Source of the DNA: DASUVM01 sp036378955 | GTDB lineage: Bacteria > Patescibacteriota > Saccharimonadia > Saccharimonadales > Saccharimonadaceae | DNA: 64,000 nucleotides | Assembly: GCA_036378955.1 (NCBI GenBank) | Contig: DASUVM010000003.1 | Span: 124,001-188,000 of the forward strand | Direction: 5' to 3' | Shown: positions 41,374-49,888 of the stretch, in pieces | How positions within the stretch are numbered: position 1 is the first letter of the stretch | Layout: each line of letters begins with the position of its first letter | The notes under the pieces: model-generated | The model's input: only the letters and a program-made list of their open reading frames with translations | Database searches by the model: none | Told to the model about the DNA's origin: nothing | Program-made: the position numbers and the translations under genes

Positions 41374-41404
41374 GCCCCCACCGGTTAAACCGCTGGGGGC
41401 TTTT
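41374..41404 (+). terminator. Terminator of the 40841 cassette
   Basis: GCCCCCaCCGGTT / ACCGcTGGGGGC stem, then TTTT; 3 nt later the next promoter begins. Confidence 0.9.
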
Positions 41405-41407
41405 GCT

Positions 41408-41435
41408 TTGACATAAACTCATAAAATGATACTCT
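41408..41435 (+). promoter_or_regulatory. Promoter of the stomatin gene
   Basis: TTGACA (41408-41413), 16 bp including TGA, TACTCT (41430-41435): an extended -10. Confidence 0.65.
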
Positions 41436-41471
41436 TATTATGTTTTGTCCATCCTCAGTTTGAGGGGGACC

Positions 41472-42359
41472 ATGAACAACAACGATCCGAACTGCGATTT
41501 CGGCAACCCAATGTACGACCCGGCGTTTTGCCAACCGTTCGCGCCCATACCAGTCGAACAGGTGGCCACCACGGCGTGGTGGGTGTATCTTCTTTACGGG
41601 CTACTGGGTTGCATCGGTATAGCAGTGGTAGTACTGCTAATACGTTCAATACACATCGTGAAGCAGTGGGAGCGTGGTGTGGTTTACCGGCTAGGCCGAG
41701 TAAGCCGGAGAGAGCGTATGCCTGGCCTCCGTTTTACCATTCCGCTCATCGAGTGGATAGTGAAAGTACCAGTCGCAACAGAAGCGCTGGAACTCAAGCC
41801 ACAAGAGGTCATCACCGCAGATGACGTCTCGCTGGGCATCCAGGCGGTGATCTACTTCCGCGTCACAGACCCTGTCGGGGCTGAAGTGCAGGTAGATGAC
41901 TACGAAGCAGCCATCAAAGAGCTCGGGCAATCCGCGTTGCGTGAAGTCATTGGCAGCTCCCCGCTCAAGAGCGTTCTGGCTCAAAGCGCGGAGGTTGCCA
42001 GCAGTATCCAACAACGGCTTGCAGGGCTCGCCCAAAACTGGGGCCTCGTGGTAGAGAGCATCGGGCTCAAAAACGTACAGCTCCCAAAGCGCATGCAACG
42101 GGCTATGGCAGCCGAAGCCGAGGCCAAACAAGAAGCGACAGCCAAGGTTGTCGCCGCCGAAGGTGAAAAAGAGAGTGCAACGCTTCTCAGGGAAGCGGCA
42201 GATGCACTCTCTCCGGAGGCGCTCGAGCTTCGCCGCCTGCAGGTAATCGGTGACATCGGCTCTACCAGTGGTGCTGTTGTCGTCATAGATTCCTCACGAG
42301 GAACGGTAGCCGGCCAGGCCGCTGCCGGGCAAATCGCTGGCCAGCAGGCCAGCGCCTAA
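41472..42359 (+). CDS. Stomatin/prohibitin-type SPFH (Band 7) membrane protein
   Basis: 295 residues from ATG 41472 (GAGGGGG upstream). One membrane segment at about 38-62 is followed at once by the SPFH domain ('KQWERGVVYRLGRVSRRERMPGLRF', 'VTADDVSLGIQAVIYFRVTDP'-like). A charged Ala/Glu coiled coil follows (about 205-260), then a short Ala/Gly tail. Such proteins oligomerise in membrane microdomains and modulate proteases or channels. The usual NfeD partner is not adjacent. It has its own promoter and terminator. Confidence 0.9.
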   Translation: MNNNDPNCDFGNPMYDPAFCQPFAPIPVEQVATTAWWVYLLYGLLGCIGIAVVVLLIRSIHIVKQWERGVVYRLGRVSRRERMPGLRFTIPLIEWIVKVPVATEALELKPQEVITADDVSLGIQAVIYFRVTDPVGAEVQVDDYEAAIKELGQSALREVIGSSPLKSVLAQSAEVASSIQQRLAGLAQNWGLVVESIGLKNVQLPKRMQRAMAAEAEAKQEATAKVVAAEGEKESATLLREAADALSPEALELRRLQVIGDIGSTSGAVVVIDSSRGTVAGQAAAGQIAGQQASA

Positions 42360-42411
42360 CCCCGTTCACCGCGCGTCAGACACCACGTCGACTGCGGTTG
42401 GCGGGGTGTTT
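42358..42411 (+). terminator. Terminator of the stomatin gene
   Basis: AACCCCGttcACCGC / GCGGTtggCGGGGT stem followed by GTTTG. Confidence 0.75.
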
Positions 42412-42421
42412 GATTTCTGTG

Positions 42422-43147
42422 CTATACAACGGTGCCAAACAAATAGCCAACGCCATAGGTTACCACCGAAGCCAAGATAATAATCAAAAGTTGGCGCAGT
42501 GCGCCTTTTGCAACACTGTCGCCGCTTGAGCTCGCCACGTAGCCACCCACAACTAAACCGCCAAGAGCAGTAAAGATAATTGAAAGCGTTATCGCAGGCG
42601 TACCACCACCGAAAAACCACGGCGCCAAGGCAACAATTGAACCAGCCGTAAAAAGCAAAAATGACGAAACAGCAGCAACCCACGGCGAGCCAAGCTCGTC
42701 TTTGTTAATGCCAATGACATGGCTGACAAAATTATCATAAAGATGTGCCTTATTCTGGGCAATTTCTTTTGTTGCCTTCATGGCTGTAGTCTTACTCATT
42801 CCATCGGCCTCGAGATCTTTTTCGAGCTCATCTAAAATTAATTGTTCGTCAGTTTTAACCAGCCGCTTAACGTCTTTTAGCACGCCCTTAAACAGATCGA
42901 CTTGCGACTGCACCGATATCCACTCACCTGCCGCCATCGAAATAGCCCCGGCAATTAAACCGGCAAAGCCAGCCAGCAGTACGGCCTCTTTCGAGCCGCT
43001 GGCCGCCGCCACGCCCAGGGTGATACAAAGTGTGCTCACCAGCCCATCATTCACCCCAAGCACCGCCGCACGAGCGCCACCGCGCTGTACTTGGGCAGCC
43101 CTGAGCGCTAATACTGCGCTGTCTTTTTTTCTATCAGTAGCATTCAT
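42422..43147 (-). CDS. VIT1/CCC1-family metal transporter
   Basis: 241 residues from ATG 43147. 'GVNDGLVSTLCITLGVAAASG' and 'ISMAAGEWISVQSQ' are the defining motifs of the CCC1/VIT1 iron-manganese transporters. The hydrophilic middle (about 95-150) carries the acidic helix that binds metal. About five membrane segments in all. It exports or sequesters Fe2+/Mn2+. TATAAT lies 6 nt before the ATG, so the mRNA is leaderless. Confidence 0.9.
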   Translation of the reverse strand: MNATDRKKDSAVLALRAAQVQRGGARAAVLGVNDGLVSTLCITLGVAAASGSKEAVLLAGFAGLIAGAISMAAGEWISVQSQVDLFKGVLKDVKRLVKTDEQLILDELEKDLEADGMSKTTAMKATKEIAQNKAHLYDNFVSHVIGINKDELGSPWVAAVSSFLLFTAGSIVALAPWFFGGGTPAITLSIIFTALGGLVVGGYVASSSGDSVAKGALRQLLIIILASVVTYGVGYLFGTVV

Positions 43148-43153
43148 GCTTAC

Positions 43154-43159
43154 ATTATA
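43154..43159 (-). promoter_or_regulatory. -10 box for leaderless VIT1/CCC1 mRNA
   Basis: TATAAT on the minus strand, 6 nt before the ATG at 43147. Confidence 0.6.
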
Positions 43160-43259
43160 ACAAAACATTCCAGCCCAAAGGGCAGCACTACAAGAAATAG
43201 GTTGATTACTAAACGAAAACCTTATTGCTCGAAATTTGCTTCAAGCAGTAAGGTTCCGT

Positions 43260-43292
43260 ACCGAGGCGCTCTCTTGTGAAGAGCGCCTCGGT
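43260..43292 (-). terminator. Perfect 13-bp hairpin after the lipoprotein gene
   Basis: ACCGAGGCGCTCT / AGAGCGCCTCGGT around a 7-nt loop, with no T-run on either side. Confidence 0.7.
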
Positions 43293-43315
43293 GGACTGGA
43301 GCAGAGGGGGTTGCC

Positions 43316-44050
43316 CTACTTCCAGTCGGAATCTTTCACCCCAAGGAAGTTGAGGGCAGTGACGAACTCATTATCGAACACCTTGATGCTTGTTGCCGTC
43401 TCCAGGCCACTGAAGCCGCTTATCTCGTAGCCAGTGCTCGGGTCAAGCTCCACCGCGTCATCCGGGATACCGACTCTGTCAGCGTAGCTGATGAACAGGC
43501 ATTCACCGTCCCGACGCCACTCGTAGCTGCTGGGAGTGTTAGCGACCAGCTCGCCTGCACGGTTCATCGAGTAAGCACCGTTGAGAGTGTAAATGACGTC
43601 GTCCTTGACGATAAAGAGACTCAGCACACCGCTTCTCAGGTCGATCTTGCCGTTGACAAACTCGACCAACACCTCGACATACGGCTTGCCGCCGCTGTCA
43701 GGGGTGTTCGGTAGAGAATGAAGCATGCCGTAGCCGTTGACCGGCGCGGGCGTCTTCTTGTTCAAACCATAGGTCGCCGAAGGTATACGCCCAGCCAGCA
43801 TGCCTTGTGCCAGCTGCATACCAAGGGTATCGAGCACCTCCTGCAACTGGTGGCGCCGCTCGGGCGACACATAATAGTTGAAGGCGGCATCGAGATCCTC
43901 TTGTGACATTTGCAAGACATTGGGGTCGGTGGTGGTAGTGGTGGGTGCCGCCGATATGGTCGGGGCCGGTCTTTCTGGCTGGCCGGTGCAAGCACCGACA
44001 AACAGCAAAAAAATAACCATTACCAAGGCCAACAAGCACTTGTAACGCAT
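43316..44050 (-). CDS. Lipoprotein of unknown function (cassette)
   Basis: 244 residues from ATG 44050 (GAGGT 6 nt upstream). The signal peptide ends in the lipobox VGAC (Cys about 20), so the mature protein is lipid-anchored outside the membrane. A Thr/Pro linker (about 25-45) is followed by a helix and a beta-rich domain of about 150 residues ending in 'GVKDSDWK'. The family is not recognised. A good TTGCAA-17-TATAAT promoter and a 13-bp hairpin bound the gene. Confidence 0.7.
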   Translation of the reverse strand: MRYKCLLALVMVIFLLFVGACTGQPERPAPTISAAPTTTTTDPNVLQMSQEDLDAAFNYYVSPERRHQLQEVLDTLGMQLAQGMLAGRIPSATYGLNKKTPAPVNGYGMLHSLPNTPDSGGKPYVEVLVEFVNGKIDLRSGVLSLFIVKDDVIYTLNGAYSMNRAGELVANTPSSYEWRRDGECLFISYADRVGIPDDAVELDPSTGYEISGFSGLETATSIKVFDNEFVTALNFLGVKDSDWK

Positions 44051-44111
44051 CTCTTTACCTCTAAACTGTGGGGGAACGGTTCCAGGGCCAATGTTTTGGC
44101 CCATCTTTATT

Positions 44112-44140
44112 ATTATAACACTCTTATTACTTTTTTGCAA
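44112..44140 (-). promoter_or_regulatory. Promoter of the lipoprotein gene
   Basis: Minus strand TTGCAA (44135-44140), 17 bp ending TGT, TATAAT (44112-44117). Confidence 0.7.
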
Positions 44141-44162
44141 GTATATGTGTCTCTTATTTGCC

Positions 44163-44191
44163 TTGATTAGAATATTATGATATTGTAATAT
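44163..44191 (+). promoter_or_regulatory. Promoter of the 44227 cassette
   Basis: TTGATT (44163-44168), 17 bp, TAATAT (44186-44191). Confidence 0.5.
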
Positions 44192-44226
44192 TTGTAGAAA
44201 GAGACTCCTCCTATCAGGGAGAAACT

Positions 44227-44619
44227 ATGCAACTTATCGGCCTCACCCCCTCGCGGCTTCCTGTCGGAGAATCGAATTTCTGGGCGAAGGTCGTTGTGGT
44301 GAGCTCGCTGACCACTGCCGACATCGCGTTGGTGGTCAACGACGAACTCGGGCCCGACACCGTCAAGATCTGGTACGAACCCCTCCCCTGGCGGATGAGA
44401 TCCGGCAGGGTTCGCCACCCGCAGGTTGGCTACGACCTCGGTAAAGGAAAGGGCGTACTACAGATCTTCCCCGCCGCTGTAGGCATGTGGCAAGGCGACA
44501 TCGCGCCCTTCGCGTTCCCGGCAGGGCGTATCCGTCCGATCTTCAAGCCACCGCTGGACAGAAAGATGTGCCTGACTGTCTCTGTCGCCCCGGGTGTCGG
44601 TTTCGCATATGAAGCGTGA
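44227..44619 (+). CDS. Cassette protein of unknown function
   Basis: 130 residues; the Shine-Dalgarno AGGGAGA lies 5 nt before the ATG. Short beta strands alternate with Pro/Gly turns ('YEPLPWRMRSGRVRHPQVGYD'-type centre). There is a single Cys and no signal peptide or helix-rich region. The fold may be a small beta barrel. No family recognised. C/G-ending codons, its own promoter and a long terminator match the other cassettes. Confidence 0.6.
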   Translation: MQLIGLTPSRLPVGESNFWAKVVVVSSLTTADIALVVNDELGPDTVKIWYEPLPWRMRSGRVRHPQVGYDLGKGKGVLQIFPAAVGMWQGDIAPFAFPAGRIRPIFKPPLDRKMCLTVSVAPGVGFAYEA

Positions 44620-44632
44620 GCCCCTACAACCC

Positions 44633-44683
44633 GCCCCGAAGAGACGAGAGCTACATTCTGTAGTTTCTCAACCTCTTCGGGGC
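44633..44683 (+). terminator. Terminator of the 44227 cassette
   Basis: GCCCCGAAGAG / CTCTTCGGGGC with an inner CTACA/TGTAG hairpin, then CTCTTCG. Confidence 0.75.
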
Positions 44684-44718
44684 CTCTTCGTGTCTAAAAA
44701 ACATCTACCCTCAACTGC

Positions 44719-44724
44719 TATACT
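44719..44724 (+). promoter_or_regulatory. Extended -10 for leaderless HAD-phosphatase mRNA
   Basis: TGC-TATACT, 8 nt before the ATG at 44733. Confidence 0.6.
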
Positions 44725-44732
44725 AAAAGAAC

Positions 44733-45419
44733 ATGAAAGAACGAATATCCTGCTTCGATATCGACGGCACGCTCTCTAAGAGAACGCTCTTTTTGCCACT
44801 AGTAAAAAGTGAGTATGAGAGTGGGCTGCTCGCTGAAGCTTCGTTCGCTAAGATACATGAGCTACTGGCAGACTATACTGCCGGCAAGCTTGCATACGAG
44901 AATACAGTCGAAACATTATTACAAACTCATGCCGAAGGCCTCCGAGGCCAGAACCACCAACAGCTTAAGGCGCACGCAGAGCATTTTTTAACTACTCATG
45001 AAAGCGGCCTGTTTCACAGCTTTGGCAGAAAAGTTATTCAGCTACTAAAAGCCGAACACCGTGTGCTTGCCGTTACCGCTGAGCCACAGCATATTGCCGA
45101 ATCGGTCACAGAGCTGTATAGCCTGCATGGGCACCTTTCTAGCACCTATCGTGAGCACCAAGGCGCATATACAGGTGAAGTTGAAAGCTCGCTTGCTCAT
45201 CGCAGTGCAAAACTAGCCGCACTGCAACATTATGAAATTGAGCATGCTTTTGGCGATTCTGAGGGTGATATTGATATACTTGCCAACGCCAAGCACCAGT
45301 ATTGCATTAACCCTAGCGAAGCCTTAGCGACAATTGCACAAAAGCGAGGCTGGCAGATCTTCGACGGCAATGATACAGTAGCTATCATACAAGCCGTTAA
45401 AGAGGCGTTAAAGCATTAG
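44733..45419 (+). CDS. HAD-superfamily phosphatase (SerB-like subclass IB)
   Basis: 228 residues. Motif I is DIDGT near residue 9 (catalytic Asp), motif II 'LAVTAEP', and motif IV 'FGDSEGDIDIL' (metal Asp pair). A helical C1 cap lies between motifs I and II, as in phosphoserine phosphatase-like IB enzymes. The substrate is not predictable. Confidence 0.85.
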   Translation: MKERISCFDIDGTLSKRTLFLPLVKSEYESGLLAEASFAKIHELLADYTAGKLAYENTVETLLQTHAEGLRGQNHQQLKAHAEHFLTTHESGLFHSFGRKVIQLLKAEHRVLAVTAEPQHIAESVTELYSLHGHLSSTYREHQGAYTGEVESSLAHRSAKLAALQHYEIEHAFGDSEGDIDILANAKHQYCINPSEALATIAQKRGWQIFDGNDTVAIIQAVKEALKH

Positions 45420-45445
45420 TTCTTTTCTATAAAGTATTAATGCCA

Positions 45446-45985
45446 CTATTTAACAACGCGATAATTACTGGCGTTATTATATGGCCCTAGCGGGTTTGTG
45501 GCGCAATCGCCGTTAAGGGTATTTGTTTGGCTCGTGCCTTCAAATCGGTATACCAAAATATACATTTGATTTTGAGCGGCCCCGCAATAATTACCCGTTG
45601 TATTTGAAAAGTAAGCATAGTTAAAGCCCGTGCCGCCCAGCACCGAAACACTTGGCGTACTAGTGGGATCTGGCGGCGCATTGCTCATATACGGCTTTAG
45701 GGCCGTTATTAAGTTCTGCCAGCTGGCGTCAGCCGTTGTGCTCCACGAAGCATTAATGGTTGTCGAGCCACTGCCGCCAGGGTATCTGCTGTTATCTGAA
45801 TAGTATAGCTCAAGCGCCCGGGCAATGGTTTTTATATCATTTTGGCGCAGTGAATCGCGAGCCCGCTGCTGCATACCGCCATAGGCAACCATAACAAGCG
45901 CCGCCAAAATGCCAATGATAACAATAACAATCAGCAATTCGACAAGCGTAAAGCCTCGCGCCCTATTCCCTGAAAGGCCATTCAT
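45446..45985 (-). CDS. Type IV pilin-like protein (prepilin)
   Basis: 179 residues from ATG 45985. The class III signal 'RARGFTLVELLIVIVIIG' has the Gly-Phe prepilin-peptidase cleavage site and the Glu at +5, followed by the hydrophobic assembly helix and a globular, Ser/Thr/Asn-rich head with two cysteines. It would be a pilus or pseudopilus subunit for host attachment or DNA uptake. No assembly genes are nearby. An extended -10 (TGA-TACTAT) lies 6 nt before this ATG; the in-frame ATG at 45991 would abut the -10 and is less likely. Confidence 0.9.
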   Translation of the reverse strand: MNGLSGNRARGFTLVELLIVIVIIGILAALVMVAYGGMQQRARDSLRQNDIKTIARALELYYSDNSRYPGGSGSTTINASWSTTADASWQNLITALKPYMSNAPPDPTSTPSVSVLGGTGFNYAYFSNTTGNYCGAAQNQMYILVYRFEGTSQTNTLNGDCATNPLGPYNNASNYRVVK

Positions 45986-45991
45986 ATTCAT

Positions 45992-45997
45992 ATAGTA
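45992..45997 (-). promoter_or_regulatory. Extended -10 for leaderless pilin mRNA
   Basis: Minus strand TGA-TACTAT, 6 nt before the ATG at 45985; it decides the start. Confidence 0.5.
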
Positions 45998-46123
45998 TCA
46001 TTATTGCCGATAAAACGTTTATGCTTTTAGCCAATAATGCGAGGCTATTGCGGGTAATTATGGAAATGTATGAAAATGTGAAGTGTTTTCATTACCAGTT
46101 CCGATATATGAGTCGCCTACTGA

Positions 46124-46129
46124 TACAAT
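46124..46129 (+). promoter_or_regulatory. Extended -10 for leaderless DUF1801 mRNA
   Basis: TGA-TACAAT, 6 nt before the ATG at 46136. Confidence 0.6.
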
Positions 46130-46135
46130 AAGAAC

Positions 46136-46561
46136 ATGGGCACAATCAAAACCTTGGTAAACGATGCCAGTGTAGAAGATTTTATTAACTCTGTTGAAGG
46201 TGCTGTGAAAAAAGCTGACGCTTTTAAAATATTAGAGATATATAAAGCAGCCACTCATGAAAAACCGAAAATGTGGGGCACAAGCATGATCGGCTTCGGG
46301 CAATATCACTACAAATCAGACAAGAGCCGGCAAGAGGGTGATTGGCCTCTGGCCGCCTTCTCGCCAAGAAAGCAAAGCTTAACATTGTATATTATGCCGG
46401 GCGTTAATGATTATAGCGACCTACTCAGCAAACTAGGCAAACACAAAACCAGCAAAGCGTGTTTGTATATCAATAAACTCGGCGATGTCGATGCAAACAT
46501 CTTGAAGAAACTTATAAAACGTTCGTATGACGATGCTGTAAGATTATTCGCTGCAGAATAA
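46136..46561 (+). CDS. DUF1801 domain protein
   Basis: 141 residues. 'EIYKAATHEKPKMWGTSMIGFGQYHYKS' and 'AFSPRKQSLTLYIMPG' match the DUF1801 (YdhG-like) fold, a small alpha/beta protein of unknown biochemistry, found widely in soil bacteria. No membrane segment. Confidence 0.85.
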   Translation: MGTIKTLVNDASVEDFINSVEGAVKKADAFKILEIYKAATHEKPKMWGTSMIGFGQYHYKSDKSRQEGDWPLAAFSPRKQSLTLYIMPGVNDYSDLLSKLGKHKTSKACLYINKLGDVDANILKKLIKRSYDDAVRLFAAE

Positions 46562-46626
46562 ACTATAGCTGATTTGGCAATTCGTAGACCTACCTAGTAG
46601 TGTTGAGCACTAGCTGCGCGAACAGG

Positions 46627-47913
46627 CTATAGTGGCTCGGGCCAGTTGCCTCTGTCGCTTCCCGAGCCCTCATACCCCTTGGTGGCGTAGCGCAAAAGCG
46701 GCGGAGCCATCAGAGAGGTGACGATAGCCACAAGCACGATTATCGTGTAAGCTTCAACTGTTAAAATGCCAAGCCGCATACCGACAGCAGCGATGATAAC
46801 CTCAATAACGCCACGGGCATTCAGGCTGGCGCCGAGTATCACTGCATCACGTCGACTCAAGTGACTAAGCCGTGCACCGAAATAAGCGCCTGCGAACTTG
46901 CCAATAATGGCCGCTGCCACCACGATCAGGGCCGAGACAAGCACAACCGGCTTTGCCAAAAGCGTTAGATCCATACGCAGTGCCGCCGTCACAAAAAATA
47001 CCGGCACCAGTACCGACAGTACGGTTGGCAAACGAATATTCCTGGATTTCTTATGAGTGCCGAGGATGATACCGCTGATGAATGCGCCAAAAATAGCCTC
47101 TAGTCCCAGCGCGTGGGTCAAGAGAGCGCTCGCCAGGATTATGGCAGCCAAAGCAGTCACAAGATTCCCGTCACCGTTGCCGAACCTTGCCACAGCATCG
47201 ATAATCCAATGTATTATTTTTCGTCCGATGGTTAGCATGACAACCATCACCAAGATCAGCTTGAGTATAGACCAGGCAATGAAGCCGAGCTGTGCGCCGG
47301 CTATGGCCATCGCAGATACAATTGACAGCATCGTCCAGCCGAAAGCATCGTCTATGACGGCGGCCACAAGTGCCAGCTGGCAGGTTTTGTGATTCATCAG
47401 GCCCATGTCCAGAAATGTTTTGGCAATAACCGGCAGAGCGCTCACACATAGGGCTACGCCCATAAAGAGCGCGAATGTTAACCTATCGCTTTGGCCCATC
47501 AAAGCTTCCGGTAGCAGCCAACCAACAATTATGCCAAGGGCCAAAGGAACGAACAAACCGGCCATGCTCACCTTGATAGCTGCCCGGCGCTGCTTGCGGA
47601 TCAGCCATGTGTTCATCTGCATGCCGCTTAAGCCCACTAGCAACAGTACGCCCAGTTGACCGAGACCGTTCAGAAGGTGGGCCTGCCCGATATCTCCTGG
47701 AAAAAGCTGTGCATAGAGGCCCGGTGCTATCCAGCCCAAGAGAGAGGGGCCTAACAATACTCCGGCCAGGAGTTCGCCTACTATCATGGGCAGGCCAAAA
47801 CGTCGAGCAAGCAGCCCCAGCAACAGGGCACTAGACAATACGACTGTCAACTGCACCAGAAATAGCAGCATGGCATCGTGGGAAACCGATGGAAATACAG
47901 TGCCAAAATACAT
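46627..47913 (-). CDS. CPA2-family Na+(K+)/H+ antiporter
   Basis: About 428 residues (start ATG 47913; ATG 47925 is also in frame) with roughly 12 hydrophobic helices. The CPA2/KefB-type core is visible in 'GLPMIVGELLAGVLLGPSLLGW', 'AVIDDAFGWTMLSIV' (the acidic pair in the transport helix) and 'ILGASLNARGVIEVIIAAVG'. There is no RCK/TrkA-N domain. It exchanges monovalent cations for protons, supporting pH and salt homeostasis. Confidence 0.9.
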   Translation of the reverse strand: MYFGTVFPSVSHDAMLLFLVQLTVVLSSALLLGLLARRFGLPMIVGELLAGVLLGPSLLGWIAPGLYAQLFPGDIGQAHLLNGLGQLGVLLLVGLSGMQMNTWLIRKQRRAAIKVSMAGLFVPLALGIIVGWLLPEALMGQSDRLTFALFMGVALCVSALPVIAKTFLDMGLMNHKTCQLALVAAVIDDAFGWTMLSIVSAMAIAGAQLGFIAWSILKLILVMVVMLTIGRKIIHWIIDAVARFGNGDGNLVTALAAIILASALLTHALGLEAIFGAFISGIILGTHKKSRNIRLPTVLSVLVPVFFVTAALRMDLTLLAKPVVLVSALIVVAAAIIGKFAGAYFGARLSHLSRRDAVILGASLNARGVIEVIIAAVGMRLGILTVEAYTIIVLVAIVTSLMAPPLLRYATKGYEGSGSDRGNWPEPL

Positions 47914-48064
47914 AGTCAGATACATTCTAACTTAATTCGCGGCGATTCAGCAGTATTACGCATTAAAACGTGACAATTAGGCCACTTTGCGTCACAAGAT
48001 AAGAGCATTAATGATGGAGCATTATCGACCATTATCAATCCACTTGGTTTTGAACCAAGAGTTT

Positions 48065-48092
48065 GAAGGTTTGAACCCTTCTCTCCGAGCCA
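48065..48092 (+). other. Possible tRNA 3'-end fragment
   Basis: GAAGG-TTTGAAC-CCTTC resembles a T-arm, followed by TCTCCGA-G-CCA like an acceptor strand with discriminator and CCA. No matching 5' half lies upstream, and position 56 is not C. It may be a decayed tRNA or an att remnant. Confidence 0.25.
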
Positions 48093-48144
48093 AGAAACAA
48101 TTTCTATGCACCACAGCGTGTTGTGCGATATGAGAACTGAATTA

Positions 48145-48663
48145 CTAGTTTATTTGGAGCTTAGCGGCGCGCAAGAATGCTAGTTCGCGTGCTTGAATAA
48201 ATTTTCTTGAATATCCGATTGGTTGATCTTTTTGAACTAAGTTGATTGCTGAATCTATATCATTGAGCCATATTTCGCTGTAGTCGTTCGCCAGTTCAGT
48301 GTTTGCCGGGTTGGTTAGCGTAACTTCACCGATTTGCTCACCAAGGTAGCAATATGAGGTTTACTTTCTCTTTTGTTGATTTTTATATTCAACAACGATG
48401 CCAATCTCGGCTATAACCCTTGCCCTGCACCCCATCTCTTCGAGTAACTCGCGCCCTAAGGCTTGCCGGGGACTTTCACCCGCTTCTATACCCCCGCCGG
48501 GTAGTTTGTGATAGTTATACCTTTCGACATTCAACAACGCAACCTGGCCAAAATTGTTAAGAAGTACAACACGTGAGGTCTCCTTTTTAGCAAAGTTTGA
48601 GGGATCGTGATTTTGAGTGCCTGTAAATATAGTAGAGTCGCGAATCTCACACAAAAGGTTCAT
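48145..48663 (-). pseudogene. Nudix hydrolase gene interrupted by an in-frame TAA
   Basis: From ATG 48663 the frame encodes a Nudix protein with a full box ('GGGIEAGESPRQALGRELLEEMG') but meets TAA at 48361-48363. In the same frame, with no shift, 71 further codons continue the expected C-terminus ('SYCYLGEQIGEVTLTNP...', then 'IGYSRKFIQARELAFLRAAKL') to TAG at 48145. So a single nonsense change splits a protein of about 172 residues. The upstream part alone lacks the last strands and helix. A TGT-TACAAT extended -10 lies 7 nt before the ATG. The upstream P-loop gene overlaps the longer start at 48693. Confidence 0.85.
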
Positions 48664-48670
48664 ATGGCCC

Positions 48671-48676
48671 ATTGTA
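48671..48676 (-). promoter_or_regulatory. Extended -10 for the broken Nudix gene
   Basis: Minus strand TGT-TACAAT, 7 nt before the ATG at 48663. Confidence 0.5.
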
Positions 48677-48689
48677 ACAAAAAACAATT

Positions 48690-49346
48690 TCAATATTTGG
48701 CACAGTGTATGAGATTAGAATCTCTTAAATTGAGTAAAACCTTCAGAGCTTGGCCGATATCGTGCTCAAAATTGTCATCGTGAATTTCTATATAGCGCAA
48801 GCCGTGCTCGCCTGCTTCATTTTGTATGTATTTACTGAAGGCTTTATTGAAAGTAGCGAATGCTTCAATTGTTTGATCATCTAAATTGTGCATCCAATCG
48901 GTGTCATTTTTCCGCGCAGTATGTAGGATGGTTTTGAGGTGTTGGTCGGACTGATTACCCAGGAAAACAGCCATGTAATCACATGTGAGTTGCTTGACGA
49001 ACTCGGGAAGAACGGCTATACCCTCAATGAGAACATCAAATCCATCTGCAAGGTTACTCTCGATCAGATCTTTAACGGAGTGCCATACGATAGCTGACTC
49101 GCGGTTTTGAATTGAAATAACTTCAGAAGGATGATTGCGGAGATATACTTGCCGCGCGGGATCGTTAGACGTATATTTACCTAGATGGAATAGATCAGGC
49201 TTGTCGCTTTCTTTAATGATCTGCCTTATCATATAGCGCACAGCGTCGGTAGAGGTTGCTAAGATTGGCTTTTCTTTAAGAAACCTAAGCGTCAGGGAAG
49301 TTTTTCCGACACGAGGAGTGCCGCCAATTAAGAAAGCTTTTGCCAT
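48690..49346 (-). CDS. P-loop nucleotide kinase-like protein
   Basis: 218 residues. The N-terminus 'FLIGGTPRVGKTSL' is a Walker A loop of the AAA_33/2-phosphoglycerate-kinase-like group, followed by 'FDVLIEGIAVLPEFV' as a Walker B-like strand and a helical lid. It probably phosphorylates a small molecule or nucleotide. TGG-TATAAT lies 7 nt before the ATG, so the mRNA is leaderless. It sits between two Nudix genes. Confidence 0.7.
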   Translation of the reverse strand: MAKAFLIGGTPRVGKTSLTLRFLKEKPILATSTDAVRYMIRQIIKESDKPDLFHLGKYTSNDPARQVYLRNHPSEVISIQNRESAIVWHSVKDLIESNLADGFDVLIEGIAVLPEFVKQLTCDYMAVFLGNQSDQHLKTILHTARKNDTDWMHNLDDQTIEAFATFNKAFSKYIQNEAGEHGLRYIEIHDDNFEHDIGQALKVLLNLRDSNLIHCAKY

Positions 49347-49353
49347 AATTTGG

Positions 49354-49359
49354 ATTATA
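49354..49359 (-). promoter_or_regulatory. Extended -10 for leaderless P-loop kinase mRNA
   Basis: Minus strand TGG-TATAAT, 7 nt before the ATG at 49346. Confidence 0.65.
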
Positions 49360-49427
49360 CCAAACGAAAACTTCGCGGAGTCTTAAGCATAGTTATCATG
49401 GTACAGCGTATTGGATGAAATTAGAAC

Positions 49428-49811
49428 TCAAATCCAGTTATCAAGCACTAGTCTTCTATAATCAGGTTCGATCTCAATCTTTTCAAAATCTTCTCGCGTT
49501 AGCCATTTGGGGATACCTTCTAAATTGTCTTGTTTTGAGATAATGCCGTCGCTTTTGAGTGTGCCAGCGTAAGCCAGAACAATCTTGCCGTTTGAATGGT
49601 AAAAGAAGTCAACTTTTTTCAAAGATTCCGGTTCGACGCCACATTCTTCGAATAACTCCCGTCGCATAGCATCGTTCATTTCTTCTTTTTCTTCAATATG
49701 ACCACCGGGTAGACCCCATCCATTTATTCGATCCATATGAATAACGAGCACTTTTGATTTGTCGTGACTGTAAATGGCTGCTTTGGTGACAACTTTGAAT
49801 AAATGATGCAT
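49428..49811 (-). CDS. Nudix hydrolase
   Basis: 127 residues from ATG 49811; the frame is open to 49922 but would run through the terminator and into tRNA-Arg. The Nudix box is intact: 'GGHIEEKEEMNDAMRRELFEECGV' matches Gx5Ex7REUxEExGU. A MutT-like housekeeping or signalling role is possible; the substrate is unknown. Confidence 0.85.
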   Translation of the reverse strand: MHHLFKVVTKAAIYSHDKSKVLVIHMDRINGWGLPGGHIEEKEEMNDAMRRELFEECGVEPESLKKVDFFYHSNGKIVLAYAGTLKSDGIISKQDNLEGIPKWLTREDFEKIEIEPDYRRLVLDNWI

Positions 49812-49849
49812 ATAATAATTGTTCCATACAAGCAAACATTCAACAACTA

Positions 49850-49869
49850 TAAAAAACTTCCGAGGAAGT
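49850..49869 (-). terminator. Terminator of tRNA-Arg(TCT)
   Basis: ACTTCC / GGAAGT stem with a T-run on the minus strand, 19 nt after the tRNA. Confidence 0.7.
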
Positions 49870-49888
49870 CTCTCATGATGCTTACGCT

